Assembly (NCBI GenBank): GCA_964345925.1
Contig: CAYFSP010000016.1
Location: forward strand, 1-33,350
Source of the DNA: Miniphocaeibacter sp964345925
GTDB taxonomy: Bacteria; Bacillota; Clostridia; Tissierellales; Peptoniphilaceae
DNA: 33,350 nt
Direction: 5' to 3'
The translations under genes and the position numbers were made by a program. Below the pieces are notes generated by a model that did not search any database, was not told the origin of the DNA, and saw only the letters and a list, made by a program, of their open reading frames with translations. Positions 7,249-15,269 of the stretch are shown here, piece by piece. Position 1 is the stretch's first letter. Each line of letters opens with the position of its first letter.

Positions 7249-8021
7249 TGTTAGTAGTAAGAAATTTATACAAGAGTTTTAATGTGGGTACAGATTTTGA
7301 AAACAATATATTTACTAATTTTGCTATAGACTTTGAGGATAATACAGCAACTGCCATTATAGGCTCAAATGGATGTGGTAAATCAACATTGATGAATTTA
7401 ATTGCAGGATCCTTAGAAGCCGATGATGGTGTAATAAAAATAGAAGGAGAGGATATTAGTAAGCTCAAAGAGGAAAAAAGAGCTAAATATATCGGTAGAG
7501 TACATCAAAATCCTTCTATGGGAGTATCACCGTCCTTAACAATATTAGAAAATATGGCCTTAGCAGATAAGAAAAATGAAAAATTTTATTTAAAAAAACT
7601 CATTAGAAAAGATAGAATCGATTATTATAAGGAACAGTTAAAAACTTTGGACTTAGGACTTGAAAATAAATTAAATAGTAGAGTTGATTTGTTATCAGGA
7701 GGACAAAGGCAGTCATTGTCACTTTTAATGGCAGCAATGAAACATCCAAAGGTGTTATTATTAGATGAACATACAGCGGCGTTAGATCCTAAGACTTCAA
7801 GAGTTGTTATGAATAAAACAGTGGACTTAATAAAGAATAAAAAGCTTACAACGATTATGATAACTCATGATATGAGGGACGCTGTGGAATTCTCTGATAG
7901 AATAATAATGTTAGAACGTGGAAAAATTGTTTTAGATAAGAGAAGCACAGAGATAACTGAGAAAGAACTTCATAAAATATATCAAGATAAAATAATTAAA
8001 ATGGAATCTAGAGACGATTAA
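7248..8021 (+). CDS. ABC transporter ATP-binding protein (TrpZ-like)
   Basis: A 257-residue ATPase that powers the importer. It has Walker A G39-SNGCGKS-T47, Q-loop HQNPSMG, the ABC signature LSGGQRQ (about 146-152), Walker B VLLLDEHTAALD (about 166-177) and the H-loop ITHD. The Walker B region reads DEHTAALD where most ABC proteins have DEPTxxLD; the P-to-H change is common in this subfamily. The gene overlaps the permease by one base and ends 16 bp before a terminator. Confidence 0.92.
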   Translation: MLVVRNLYKSFNVGTDFENNIFTNFAIDFEDNTATAIIGSNGCGKSTLMNLIAGSLEADDGVIKIEGEDISKLKEEKRAKYIGRVHQNPSMGVSPSLTILENMALADKKNEKFYLKKLIRKDRIDYYKEQLKTLDLGLENKLNSRVDLLSGGQRQSLSLLMAAMKHPKVLLLDEHTAALDPKTSRVVMNKTVDLIKNKKLTTIMITHDMRDAVEFSDRIIMLERGKIVLDKRSTEITEKELHKIYQDKIIKMESRDD

Positions 8022-8037
8022 AATCAAATATATATTA

Positions 8038-8066
8038 AAAGAGCAATTGTAAAATTGCTTTTTTTT
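8038..8066 (+). terminator. Intrinsic terminator of the T-box operon
   Basis: GAGCAATT (8041-8048) pairs with AATTGCTT (8053-8060) around a GTAA loop, followed by T8059-8066. The core hairpin is nearly identical to the one at 11002-11033. Confidence 0.88.
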
Positions 8067-8086
8067 ATACTACTTATTGATATTAT

Positions 8087-8115
8087 TTGACATTTATTTG
8101 AAATAATTATATATT
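8087..8115 (+). promoter_or_regulatory. Promoter of the sulfonate/nitrate-type ABC operon
   Basis: TTGACA (8087-8092), a 17-bp spacer and TATATT (8110-8115). The predicted start at about 8122 gives a leader of about 98 nt. Confidence 0.8.
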
Positions 8116-8140
8116 ATTAGTGATATTATATTTACAGATA

Positions 8141-8181
8141 ATATGTATATATTAAAATATGAGGTTTTAATATATGCATAT
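8141..8181 (+). promoter_or_regulatory. 17-bp leader hairpin
   Basis: Bases 8141-8157 pair with 8165-8181 over 17 bp (one G-U) around the loop TATGAGG. TTTATTTT follows. The stem is entirely AT apart from the pair positions at 8145 and 8176. It lies between the promoter and the ribosome site (AGGAGGA at about 8210). It may be an attenuator or a protein-binding palindrome; neither is shown. Confidence 0.55.
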
Positions 8182-8219
8182 TTTATTTTGTAAAAATTAA
8201 TAAAATATTAGGAGGATAT

Positions 8220-9359
8220 ATGAAAAAAATATTTAAAATTTTAATTATCATGGTTTTAACAATAACTATGACAGCATGTAGTTCTGGAGGAAAGTCGGAA
8301 CAAAAGGCTACTGAAAATGTAGTTAAGGAAAAAGAAATACCAACTTTAAACGTATCTTGGGGAAATGAAATGCATACAGGAATTATGTATTTACCATTTA
8401 TATCACCAGATCTATTTGAAAAAGAGGAAGTTAGAATAGACCCTATAGACAAATCTCAAGGAGAATTAAAAGTAAAGGGTGAAACAGTAGCTATATTAAA
8501 GCAAGTAGTTACAAAAGGTGGTTCAGAAGTTGCAACATTAATGGGACAGGATCATTTAGATATAGGATTTACTTCAAGTACCGCAATGTTAACTGCTTAT
8601 GATATAGGAACTGAATTATCTATACTTGCTCCAATTCAATCTGATGGAGTAGCAATTGCGACACAAAAGGATAGTCCTTATAACAACTTTGAGGAATTTG
8701 TAGAATATGCAAAATCTTCAGAACAACCGATTAAAGCAGGATACCATTCAGCAGTAAGCAGTCCAAGAGTAGTACTTGAGTATGCAATGAAAGATGCTGG
8801 TTTAAATGTTACAGAAGATCCTTCAAAAGTGGATGCAGATGTTTTGCTTGTAGATTTAAAAGGAGTACAAAATTTAGTTCCATCATTATCGAGTAAGCAA
8901 GTGGAAATATGGGCTGGACCTGCACCACATCCACAAAATGCTGAAAATACTGGAGTAGGAAAAATTATTGCTACATTAAATGATTTACCAGAAGGTAAAT
9001 GGGAAAATTTCCCTTGTTGTGTACTATCGGTTAGAAATGACATATTAGAAAAATATCCAGAAGTTATGGAAGCTTTATTAAAAGTAACAACTTATACATG
9101 TGATTATGCAAATGAAAATCAAGAAAAAACTGGAGAGATATTAGCTGATACAATTGGAGTAGAAAAAGACATTCTTCCTAAGTCACTAATAAAATATTCA
9201 ACAGAACCAACTGAAAGATTTATGGAAGGTATGAGTATTTATTATGATGCTATGAAGGATATGGGAAAATTTGAAGGTAGATTAAAAGATAATGACTTTG
9301 AAAAAGCTAAAGATGATATTTTTAAAGTTGATTTAGCAAACAAGGTAAGAAGCAATTAA
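8220..9359 (+). CDS. Nitrate/sulfonate/taurine-type ABC transporter substrate-binding lipoprotein
   Basis: A 379-residue binding lipoprotein with lipobox M-T-A-C20. The fold is that of the NMT1/SsuA/TauA class: LNVSWGNEMHTGIMYLPF (about 43-60), then QDHLDIGFTSSTAMLTAY (about 102-120), which matches the family block where a binding protein recognises its ligand, and a KAGYHSAVSSPRVVLEYAMKDAGL segment. The ligand cannot be read; sulfonates, taurine, nitrate, riboflavin precursors and thiamine pyrimidine are all carried by this class. The neighbouring sulfur amino acid genes favour a sulfur compound, which is only inference. AGGAGGAT precedes the ATG. First gene of a three-gene operon. Confidence 0.82.
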   Translation: MKKIFKILIIMVLTITMTACSSGGKSEQKATENVVKEKEIPTLNVSWGNEMHTGIMYLPFISPDLFEKEEVRIDPIDKSQGELKVKGETVAILKQVVTKGGSEVATLMGQDHLDIGFTSSTAMLTAYDIGTELSILAPIQSDGVAIATQKDSPYNNFEEFVEYAKSSEQPIKAGYHSAVSSPRVVLEYAMKDAGLNVTEDPSKVDADVLLVDLKGVQNLVPSLSSKQVEIWAGPAPHPQNAENTGVGKIIATLNDLPEGKWENFPCCVLSVRNDILEKYPEVMEALLKVTTYTCDYANENQEKTGEILADTIGVEKDILPKSLIKYSTEPTERFMEGMSIYYDAMKDMGKFEGRLKDNDFEKAKDDIFKVDLANKVRSN

Positions 9360-9392
9360 ATTATATTTAATAGAAATGGAGGATATATAATT

Positions 9393-10229
9393 TTGCGTAA
9401 ACATTTAGAGAAATGGATATATCCATTAATTATTCCGATAATATTAATAATAATTTGGTCATTTTTTTCAAAGATAGTAAATAACTCAGCAGTTTTACCA
9501 CCTGTTTCCGATATAGCCAATAATTTTATACATGCATTTGATAATTTCATTGGCCTTGGTTCATTACCTAAAAATATTGGATTCAGTCTTGTTAGGGTTT
9601 TGATTGGATATGGATTAGGTGTTTTAATTGCCATTCCTTTAGGCTTGCTAATAGGATATTCAAAAACCATGAGTGTGTTATTTGAAAGTTTTATAAATCT
9701 ATTTAAACCAGTTCCACCTTTGGCTTGGCAACCTTTAATACTAGGTTGGTTTGGAGTTAGTAGTATTGCAACTTTAATAGGGTTAAATTATGGAGAAAGT
9801 TTTGTACTTTGGGATAATTATAAATTATCTATGATTTTTCTAATAGCCATGGGAACTTTTTTTCCAGTAATAGGTAATGTAATCTTTGGAGTTAGAAATG
9901 TACAGAAAACTTTAATAGAATCAGCTAAAGTATTAGGAGCAAGTAAGAAAAATATCTTTTTTCAAATTCTTTTACCAGCTTCTTTTCCAACAATATTAAA
10001 TGGATTAAGAATGGGTATGGCTACAGCATGGGGATGTCTTGTTGGAGCAGAGATGTTACCTGGTAGTGTTTCTGGAGTAGGTTATTTAATAACACATGCA
10101 TATGAACTAGCTAGAATAGATTTAGTTATAACAGGAATAATCTGTATAGGAGTAGTAGGTGCTATATTAGATGGTATTTTTAAAGTTATTGGCCAAAAAT
10201 ACTTTTCTTGGGGAAGCAGGGTCAGATAG
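9393..10229 (+). CDS. ABC transporter permease (SsuC/TauC type)
   Basis: A 278-residue membrane protein of the binding-protein-dependent permease family with about six to seven membrane segments. The EAA-like cytoplasmic loop ESAKVLGASKKNIFFQILLPASFPTILNGLRMG (about 174-206) docks to the ATPase. The segment around residues 120-150 (SSIATLIGLNYGESFVLWDN) is longer than in typical SsuC and may be an insertion. The start is TTG at 9393 after GGAGGA. It lies 33 bp after the SBP gene and 8 bp before the ATPase. Confidence 0.87.
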   Translation: MRKHLEKWIYPLIIPIILIIIWSFFSKIVNNSAVLPPVSDIANNFIHAFDNFIGLGSLPKNIGFSLVRVLIGYGLGVLIAIPLGLLIGYSKTMSVLFESFINLFKPVPPLAWQPLILGWFGVSSIATLIGLNYGESFVLWDNYKLSMIFLIAMGTFFPVIGNVIFGVRNVQKTLIESAKVLGASKKNIFFQILLPASFPTILNGLRMGMATAWGCLVGAEMLPGSVSGVGYLITHAYELARIDLVITGIICIGVVGAILDGIFKVIGQKYFSWGSRVR

Positions 10230-10237
10230 GATATATT

Positions 10238-10996
10238 ATGGACTACTTAAAATTAAAAAATCTAAAAAAAACATTTACTACTAAAAATAAAAAAGATTTC
10301 GTAGCAATAGAAAATATTGATTTAGATATTAAAGAATCTGAATTCGTATGTCTCTTAGGACCATCTGGATGTGGTAAATCCACTGTATTAAGAATGATTG
10401 CTGGTTTAGAAAAACCGACTTCAGGCAAAATTATTTATAATAATAAAGAAATAGTAACGGCTAGTAAGGAAATCGGAATGGTCTTTCAGAATTATTCATT
10501 AATGCCATGGCTAAATGTAGTAGATAATATTGCCTTAGGTCTTAAATTTTCAGGGAAGGACAAAAACGAGAGAAGAGATATAGCAAATCATTACTTAGAT
10601 ATGGTAAATATGTCGGATTTTGGTAAAGTATATCCTTATGAGTTATCAGGTGGAATGCAACAAAGAGTAGCAATAGCAAGAGCTTTGGCAAATGATCCGA
10701 AAGTGCTTTTAATGGATGAACCCTTTGGAGCATTAGATGCTTATACTAGAATAGTATTACAAAAAGAATTATTAAAAATTTGGGAAAAGCATAAGATTAC
10801 AGTAGTATTTGTTACACATAGTGTAGATGAAGCTGTGTATTTAGCAGATAGGGTAATATTTATGAAATCCAAACCAGGAAGAATACATGAAGACATATAT
10901 ATAGACATGGAAAGAGAACGTCAGAGAAATAATCCTATGTTTGGAAAACTTACTATGGAATTACTGGATCTTTTTGAAGATAGTAATAATGAGTAA
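10238..10996 (+). CDS. ABC transporter ATP-binding protein (SsuB/TauB type)
   Basis: A 252-residue ATPase with Walker A GPSGCGKST (about 42-50), Q-loop VFQNYSLMPWLNV, signature LSGGMQQR, Walker B VLLMDEPFGALD and H-loop VTHSVDEAVYLADR. The DEPFGALD and VTHSVDEAV blocks are typical of the nitrate/sulfonate/taurine class. The ATG at 10238 is chosen over an upstream TTG at 10208 because it follows the permease stop by 8 bp and begins where the family begins; its ribosome site (ATAGGAT) is weak, so coupling to the permease is likely. A strong terminator follows 5 bp after the stop. Confidence 0.9.
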   Translation: MDYLKLKNLKKTFTTKNKKDFVAIENIDLDIKESEFVCLLGPSGCGKSTVLRMIAGLEKPTSGKIIYNNKEIVTASKEIGMVFQNYSLMPWLNVVDNIALGLKFSGKDKNERRDIANHYLDMVNMSDFGKVYPYELSGGMQQRVAIARALANDPKVLLMDEPFGALDAYTRIVLQKELLKIWEKHKITVVFVTHSVDEAVYLADRVIFMKSKPGRIHEDIYIDMERERQRNNPMFGKLTMELLDLFEDSNNE

Positions 10997-11001
10997 TATA
11001 T

Positions 11002-11033
11002 AAAAAAGAGCAATTGTATAATTGCTCTTTTTT
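11002..11033 (+). terminator. Intrinsic terminator
   Basis: AAAAAAGAGCAATT (11002-11015) pairs perfectly with AATTGCTCTTTTTT (11020-11033), 14 bp with loop GTAT. It ends the sulfonate/nitrate-type operon and is symmetrical. Confidence 0.93.
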
Positions 11034-11058
11034 ATTTGAAAACATAAAAACGTTTGTA

Positions 11059-11087
11059 TTGACATAATTTATTAGTAATTATATAAT
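11059..11087 (+). promoter_or_regulatory. Perfect sigma-A consensus promoter
   Basis: TTGACA (11059-11064), 17 bp, TATAAT (11082-11087): an exact consensus, so strong basal transcription of the symporter operon is expected unless repressed. Confidence 0.92.
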
Positions 11088-11140
11088 TAGCTTAATAGTT
11101 AAGTGGATTAACTAAGAATAAATAAAGGGGAATAAATATA

Positions 11141-12373
11141 ATGACAAAGAAAAAAAGTTTTTTTAACAGATTTTTTCCATTAATACTACTTGGAGGTATT
11201 TTTATAGGTGCTATTATAGGTGTAGTATTTGGAAAAGACGCAATGGTTTTAAAACCTCTAGGAGATATATTTCTTAATTTGATGTTTACCATAGTTGTTC
11301 CAATGGTATTCGTTTCTATAACTAGTGCTGTAGGCAGTATGGTTGACTTAAAACGTTTAGGAAAGATTTTAGGAGCTACAGTTAGTGTTTTTATAGTTAC
11401 AGGATTAATTGCAGCAGCATTTGTATTAATAACTGTAAATATATTTCCACCAACAGCGGATATTGTATTAAAGGCTCCAGAGGCAATGGAGGAAGCTAAG
11501 TCAGCAGGTCAAATGTTGGTTGAATCTTTAACCGTTTCAAACTTTGGAGATTTACTAGATAAATCCAATATGTTGCCACTTATTATATTTGCAATTATGT
11601 TTGGTCTTGCAATGTCAATGTATGGTGGAGATGAAAGTCCTGTAGGAAAATTCTTTGTAAATTTAAACGATATTATTATGAAGATGGTAAGTTTTATAAT
11701 GATGTATGCACCAATTGGATTAGGAGCTTATTTTGCTAATTTAATTGGAGATTTAGGGCCACAGTTGATTAAGGACTATGGAAAAGTCTTAATTATATAC
11801 TATCCACTTGTATTCTTATATATGTTTACAATGTTTCCAGTGTATTCATATTACTCTGGAGGAAAAGTTGCAGTTAAGAGAATGGCAAAAAGTATTATAA
11901 ATCCAGCTGTAACTGCATTTGCAACACAGAGTTCTGTTGCAACATTGCCAGTTAATAAAGAAGCTTGTGATGAGATGGGTGTTCCATCCGATATTAGTAA
12001 TATAGTTCTTCCAATGGGAGCTACAATGCATATGGACGGTTCTGTAATATCTTCAATAGTTAAAATAAGTTTCCTGTTTGGTGTATTCGATATGCCTTTT
12101 GCAGGCGTTGGAACATATACTATGGCTATTGTAGTTTCCATACTTGCAGCTTTTGTACTATCAGGAGCACCAGGTGGTGGACTTGTAGGTGAAATGTTAA
12201 TAGTGTCCTTATTTGGGTTTCCACCAACGGCTTTCCCATTAATAGTTACTATAGGATTTTTAGTTGATCCACCAGCAACTATGTTAAATGCTTCAGGAGA
12301 TGCTATTGCTTCAATGATGGTTACAAAAATAGTCGAAGGAAAAGACTGGGTTACTAAAAAAGTAAAATCTTAG
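11141..12373 (+). CDS. Dicarboxylate/amino acid:cation symporter (DAACS family)
   Basis: A 410-residue secondary transporter that moves an acidic, neutral or sulfur amino acid with Na+ or H+ across the membrane. It has about eight membrane segments and the family hairpins: TQSSVATLPVN (about 265-275, the serine-rich re-entrant loop HP1), MGATMHMDGSV (about 294-304, the NMDGT-like motif of TM7), SGAPGGG (about 341-347, HP2) and NASGD (about 389-393, NATGD-like). The NMDGT position reads HMDGS, a departure seen in neutral amino acid/cystine transporters, but the substrate remains open. It is shorter than TcyP-type cystine carriers. It has a perfect promoter upstream and dcyD 8 bp downstream. 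AAGGGGAA precedes the ATG. Confidence 0.9.
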   Translation: MTKKKSFFNRFFPLILLGGIFIGAIIGVVFGKDAMVLKPLGDIFLNLMFTIVVPMVFVSITSAVGSMVDLKRLGKILGATVSVFIVTGLIAAAFVLITVNIFPPTADIVLKAPEAMEEAKSAGQMLVESLTVSNFGDLLDKSNMLPLIIFAIMFGLAMSMYGGDESPVGKFFVNLNDIIMKMVSFIMMYAPIGLGAYFANLIGDLGPQLIKDYGKVLIIYYPLVFLYMFTMFPVYSYYSGGKVAVKRMAKSIINPAVTAFATQSSVATLPVNKEACDEMGVPSDISNIVLPMGATMHMDGSVISSIVKISFLFGVFDMPFAGVGTYTMAIVVSILAAFVLSGAPGGGLVGEMLIVSLFGFPPTAFPLIVTIGFLVDPPATMLNASGDAIASMMVTKIVEGKDWVTKKVKS

Positions 12374-12381
12374 GAGTTTTT

Positions 12382-13359
12382 ATGAAAAAAATTGATTTAG
12401 CTAATTTACCAACAAAAATTATTAAACTAGATAAATTAAGTGAGAAATATAATAAAAATATATATTTAAAAAGAGATGATTTAACTGGTACTGAAACTTC
12501 AGGAAATAAAATCAGAAAGTTGGAGTTTTCTCTTTATGATGCCTTACAGAAAAAAGCTGATACAATTATTACAACAGGAGCTTTACAATCCAACCATTGT
12601 AGAGCGACTGCAGCTGCTTGTGCAAAACTTGGTCTTAAATGTCATTTAATATTAAATGGCTTTCCAGATGATATAGAGGGAAATCTCTTTTTAGACTATA
12701 TACTTGGAGCAAATATTCATTTTATTAAAGAGGATTCATCTTTAGAGGATGAAATAAAAAAACTTGAAGAAGCATTGAAAAGCAAGGGTAAAAGAACATA
12801 CTTTATTCCTGTTGGAGCTTCTAATGATATTGGAACTTATGGATATTTAAATGCTTATGATGAAATAGTAGAACAAGAAAAGAAATTAGGAATAGACTTT
12901 GATTTAATCTCTACTGCTGTTGGTTCTGGTGGAACATATGGTGGCTTATGGTATGGAAACTACTTAAAAGGCAATAATAAAAGAATTTTGGGGTTTTCTG
13001 TAAATAAGTCAACTGAAGAATTTGAAAATATAATAATGAATATTTTAAAGGAATTAGATGAAGATATTCAAGATTTTAGTAGTATGGATATAAATGATTC
13101 TTATATTGGTGAGGGATATGCAAAAGCTACAAAGGAAGAAATAGAATTCTACTATGATATAGCAAATTTAGAGTCAGTTATTTTCGATCCATGCTATACT
13201 GGAAAAGCATTTAAGGGATTAATTAATGAAATAGAAAATGGAAATATCAAGGAAAATAATATTTTATTTGTTCATACTGGTGGTTTGATGGGTTGGACAA
13301 AGGAACAAAGGGAAATATTATATGATATTTCACAAGAGAGGGGAAAAAATGAAATATAA
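12382..13359 (+). CDS. dcyD: D-cysteine desulfhydrase / ACC deaminase-family PLP enzyme
   Basis: A 325-residue PLP enzyme of the fold-II ACC deaminase/D-cysteine desulfhydrase group. The cofactor lysine is K43 in SGNKIRKLEF, and the substrate/carboxylate loop is TTGALQSNHCRATAA (about 64-78). The PLP-phosphate loop GSGGTYGGL (about 184-192) and the C-terminal FVHTGGLMG are also seen. D-cysteine desulfhydrase splits D-cysteine to pyruvate, ammonia and sulfide (EC 4.4.1.15); ACC deaminase cannot be fully excluded, but the setting beside MalY favours sulfur amino acids. It starts 8 bp after the symporter and overlaps the next gene's start by 11 bp. Confidence 0.8.
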   Translation: MKKIDLANLPTKIIKLDKLSEKYNKNIYLKRDDLTGTETSGNKIRKLEFSLYDALQKKADTIITTGALQSNHCRATAAACAKLGLKCHLILNGFPDDIEGNLFLDYILGANIHFIKEDSSLEDEIKKLEEALKSKGKRTYFIPVGASNDIGTYGYLNAYDEIVEQEKKLGIDFDLISTAVGSGGTYGGLWYGNYLKGNNKRILGFSVNKSTEEFENIIMNILKELDEDIQDFSSMDINDSYIGEGYAKATKEEIEFYYDIANLESVIFDPCYTGKAFKGLINEIENGNIKENNILFVHTGGLMGWTKEQREILYDISQERGKNEI

Positions 13360-14539
13360 TTTTGAAAAATATTTAAATAGAAGAGAAACGGGTTCAAGTA
13401 AATGGTTGAATATGGATAATAGAAATCCAAATGTTGGAAAGGATGTAGTTCCTATGTCAGTTGCTGATATGGACTTTTTAACATGTCCAGAAATAAGTGA
13501 GAGCTTATGTGAATATATACAGACTGAAACATTAGGCTATTCAAAACCAGTAGATTCGTATTTAAAAGCTGTCACAGATTTCTTCAAGAATTTTCATGGA
13601 TATGATGCAAAAAAAGAATGGATAGTAACTACGCCAGGAGTTGTATCAGCTTTAGCAACATCAGTTGGTACTTTTTCAAAAGAAGGTGATGAAGTAATTA
13701 TTTTCACACCAGTTTATCATCCATTTTTTGAAGTAGTAGAAGGTCAAAATAGAAAAATTTCTGAATGCCCTTTAATATATAAGGATAATGATTATTTTAT
13801 AGATTTTGAATTACTTGAGAGATTAGCATCTAGTCCTAAGGCTAAGATGATATTACTTTGTAGTCCTCATAACCCAGGTGGAAAAGTTTGGTCTAAAGAA
13901 GAATTGGATAGAATTTCAGAAATTGTAATAAAAAATGATATTTTAATAGTATCAGATGAAATTCATTCAGATATTATTTATGACGGAAGTAAACAAATAG
14001 TATTAGGTAGTTTAAATGACGAAATTGGGAAAAGGGCTATAGTTTGTACTGCTGCATCAAAAACCTTTAATATTGCAGGTTTACAATGCTCAAATATATT
14101 TATTGAAAATGAAGAGTTAAGAAGTAAATTTATAGAGAGCAATAATAATATTGGACTTGAAAGAGCAAATGTACTAGGTTTAGTTGCAACGAGAGCGGCT
14201 TATGAAAAAGGACTTAATTGGCTTGAAGAAGCTAAGACTGTTATAGGAAATAATAACAATATTGTAAAGAAATTCTTTGAAGAATATGAAGGTAAATTTA
14301 AGGTTATGTTTCCACAAGCAAGCTTCTTAGTATGGGTTAACTTTGAAGGAACTGGAATTTCTCATGAAGAATTTATAAAATTCCTAGATTTAGACTGCGA
14401 ATTTTTAGTTAATGATGGTCTATCTTTTGGAGATAAGGGAAGAAACTTTATAAGAATTAATACAGGACTTCCTTTGCACAAATTAGAAGAAAATCTAAAT
14501 AGATTAAAAAGGGAATTAAAAGCAAAACATAATATTTAA
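13349..14539 (+). CDS. MalY/PatB-family PLP aminotransferase / cystathionine beta-lyase
   Basis: A 396-residue fold-I PLP enzyme of the MalY/PatB family, which splits C-S bonds of cystathionine or cysteine conjugates to pyruvate, ammonia and a thiol. Visible blocks are PMSVADMDF near the start, SPHNPGGKVW (about 178-187), the PLP-binding Asp in SDEIHSDI, and the cofactor lysine in TAASKTFNIAGLQ (about 236-248). The ATG at 13349 lies inside the end of dcyD and follows GAGGGG; a 9-codon upstream extension lacks such a site. With the symporter and dcyD it forms a three-gene sulfur amino acid unit. An inverted repeat that can act as terminator follows. Confidence 0.88.
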   Translation: MKYNFEKYLNRRETGSSKWLNMDNRNPNVGKDVVPMSVADMDFLTCPEISESLCEYIQTETLGYSKPVDSYLKAVTDFFKNFHGYDAKKEWIVTTPGVVSALATSVGTFSKEGDEVIIFTPVYHPFFEVVEGQNRKISECPLIYKDNDYFIDFELLERLASSPKAKMILLCSPHNPGGKVWSKEELDRISEIVIKNDILIVSDEIHSDIIYDGSKQIVLGSLNDEIGKRAIVCTAASKTFNIAGLQCSNIFIENEELRSKFIESNNNIGLERANVLGLVATRAAYEKGLNWLEEAKTVIGNNNNIVKKFFEEYEGKFKVMFPQASFLVWVNFEGTGISHEEFIKFLDLDCEFLVNDGLSFGDKGRNFIRINTGLPLHKLEENLNRLKRELKAKHNI

Positions 14540-14549
14540 ATAATATAAT

Positions 14550-14603
14550 ATATTCCTCTGTTCATATTTTAATGATATATTTGTAGCAGAGGAATATTAT
14601 TTT
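14550..14603 (+). terminator. Inverted repeat after malY/patB; terminator or operator
   Basis: ATATTCCTCTG (14550-14560) pairs perfectly with CAGAGGAATAT (14587-14597) across a 26-nt loop, and TATTTT follows. The long loop makes it a weaker terminator. It lies directly ahead of the marR ribosome site, so it could also serve as a binding site. Confidence 0.55.
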
Positions 14604-14615
14604 GGAGGTGATTTT

Positions 14616-15137
14616 TTGATAGATAAGAGTATATTTGAAATAGAAGATGTAAATGGACTAGATGAAGAAGAACTGGATAAATTATATATAGAGTTAAATG
14701 AATTCAATAATTATATATACGATTTTGTAATTTCATATCACAAATACATATTTAAACCGAAAAATTATGGAACTGAAATGACCCTTTCCATGATAGATGC
14801 TCATATGGTTTCAGATATATATGAAACTCCTGGAATAACCGCAAATGTTCTTGCAAGTAAATGGGATAAAACACCTGCATTTATATCTCAAAGATTAAAG
14901 GTGCTGGAAGAGGATGAATTAATATATAGGGAATTAAATAAAGAAAATAGGAAATTTTATAACTTATTTTTAACAGAAAAGGGAAAAGAGTTCAATAATA
15001 AACATAAAAAGTATGATATTGAATCCATTTTAAATACAAATAGGGAACTCATGAAAAAATATTCACTAGATGATTTAGTTAAATTAAGAAATATTATGAC
15101 GGATTATATTCGAGTAATATCAAATGAAAAGGATTAA
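14616..15137 (+). CDS. MarR-family transcriptional regulator
   Basis: A 173-residue winged-helix regulator. The N-terminal 45 residues are acidic and helical, as used for dimerisation. The helix-turn-helix is at about 75-105 (MVSDIYETPGITANVLASKWDKTPAFISQRLKVLEEDELI), followed by a wing with RELNKENRKFYNLFLTEKGKEF. The start is TTG at 14616, after GGAGGTG. It sits alone between the sulfur amino acid operon and the nucleoside operon, with its own terminator. Its target is unknown; the flanking inverted repeat (14550-14597) and the direct repeat before punA (15198-15226) are candidate sites. Confidence 0.82.
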   Translation: MIDKSIFEIEDVNGLDEEELDKLYIELNEFNNYIYDFVISYHKYIFKPKNYGTEMTLSMIDAHMVSDIYETPGITANVLASKWDKTPAFISQRLKVLEEDELIYRELNKENRKFYNLFLTEKGKEFNNKHKKYDIESILNTNRELMKKYSLDDLVKLRNIMTDYIRVISNEKD

Positions 15138-15171
15138 AAGGATAATATCAAATAAGGTATTATCCTTTTTT
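15136..15171 (+). terminator. Intrinsic terminator of marR
   Basis: AAAAGGATAATA (15136-15147) pairs with TATTATCCTTTT (15158-15169), 12 bp, with a T tail. The stem begins at the last base of the stop codon. Confidence 0.88.
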
Positions 15172-15197
15172 AATATAAAAATATGCTAAAGATATAC

Positions 15198-15226
15198 TGT
15201 ATAATTGTATATTAATTGTATAATTG
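15198..15226 (+). repeat. Direct repeat TGTATAATTG in the nucleoside operon promoter region
   Basis: TGTATAATTG occurs at 15198-15207 and 15217-15226, 19 bp apart, about two DNA turns. Each copy contains a TATAAT; no good -35 is found for either. The repeat lies 44-72 bp ahead of the phosphorylase gene. It could be both -10 element and operator. Confidence 0.45.
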
Positions 15227-15269
15227 ATAAAATTTATATAGATATAAATGATAGAAAAGAGGTAAAGAT

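Noticed and set aside
8038..11033. Mobile repeat, from the nearly identical hairpins GAGCAATT...AATTGCTC at 8041 and 11008.
   Set aside because: Similarity is confined to the terminator stem itself and both are properly placed after operons, so convergent terminator sequence or short gene-cluster duplication is enough.
15198..15226. CRISPR-like or other array from the repeated TGTATAATTG.
   Set aside because: Only two short copies with no uniform spacer; no CRISPR array was seen anywhere in the window.
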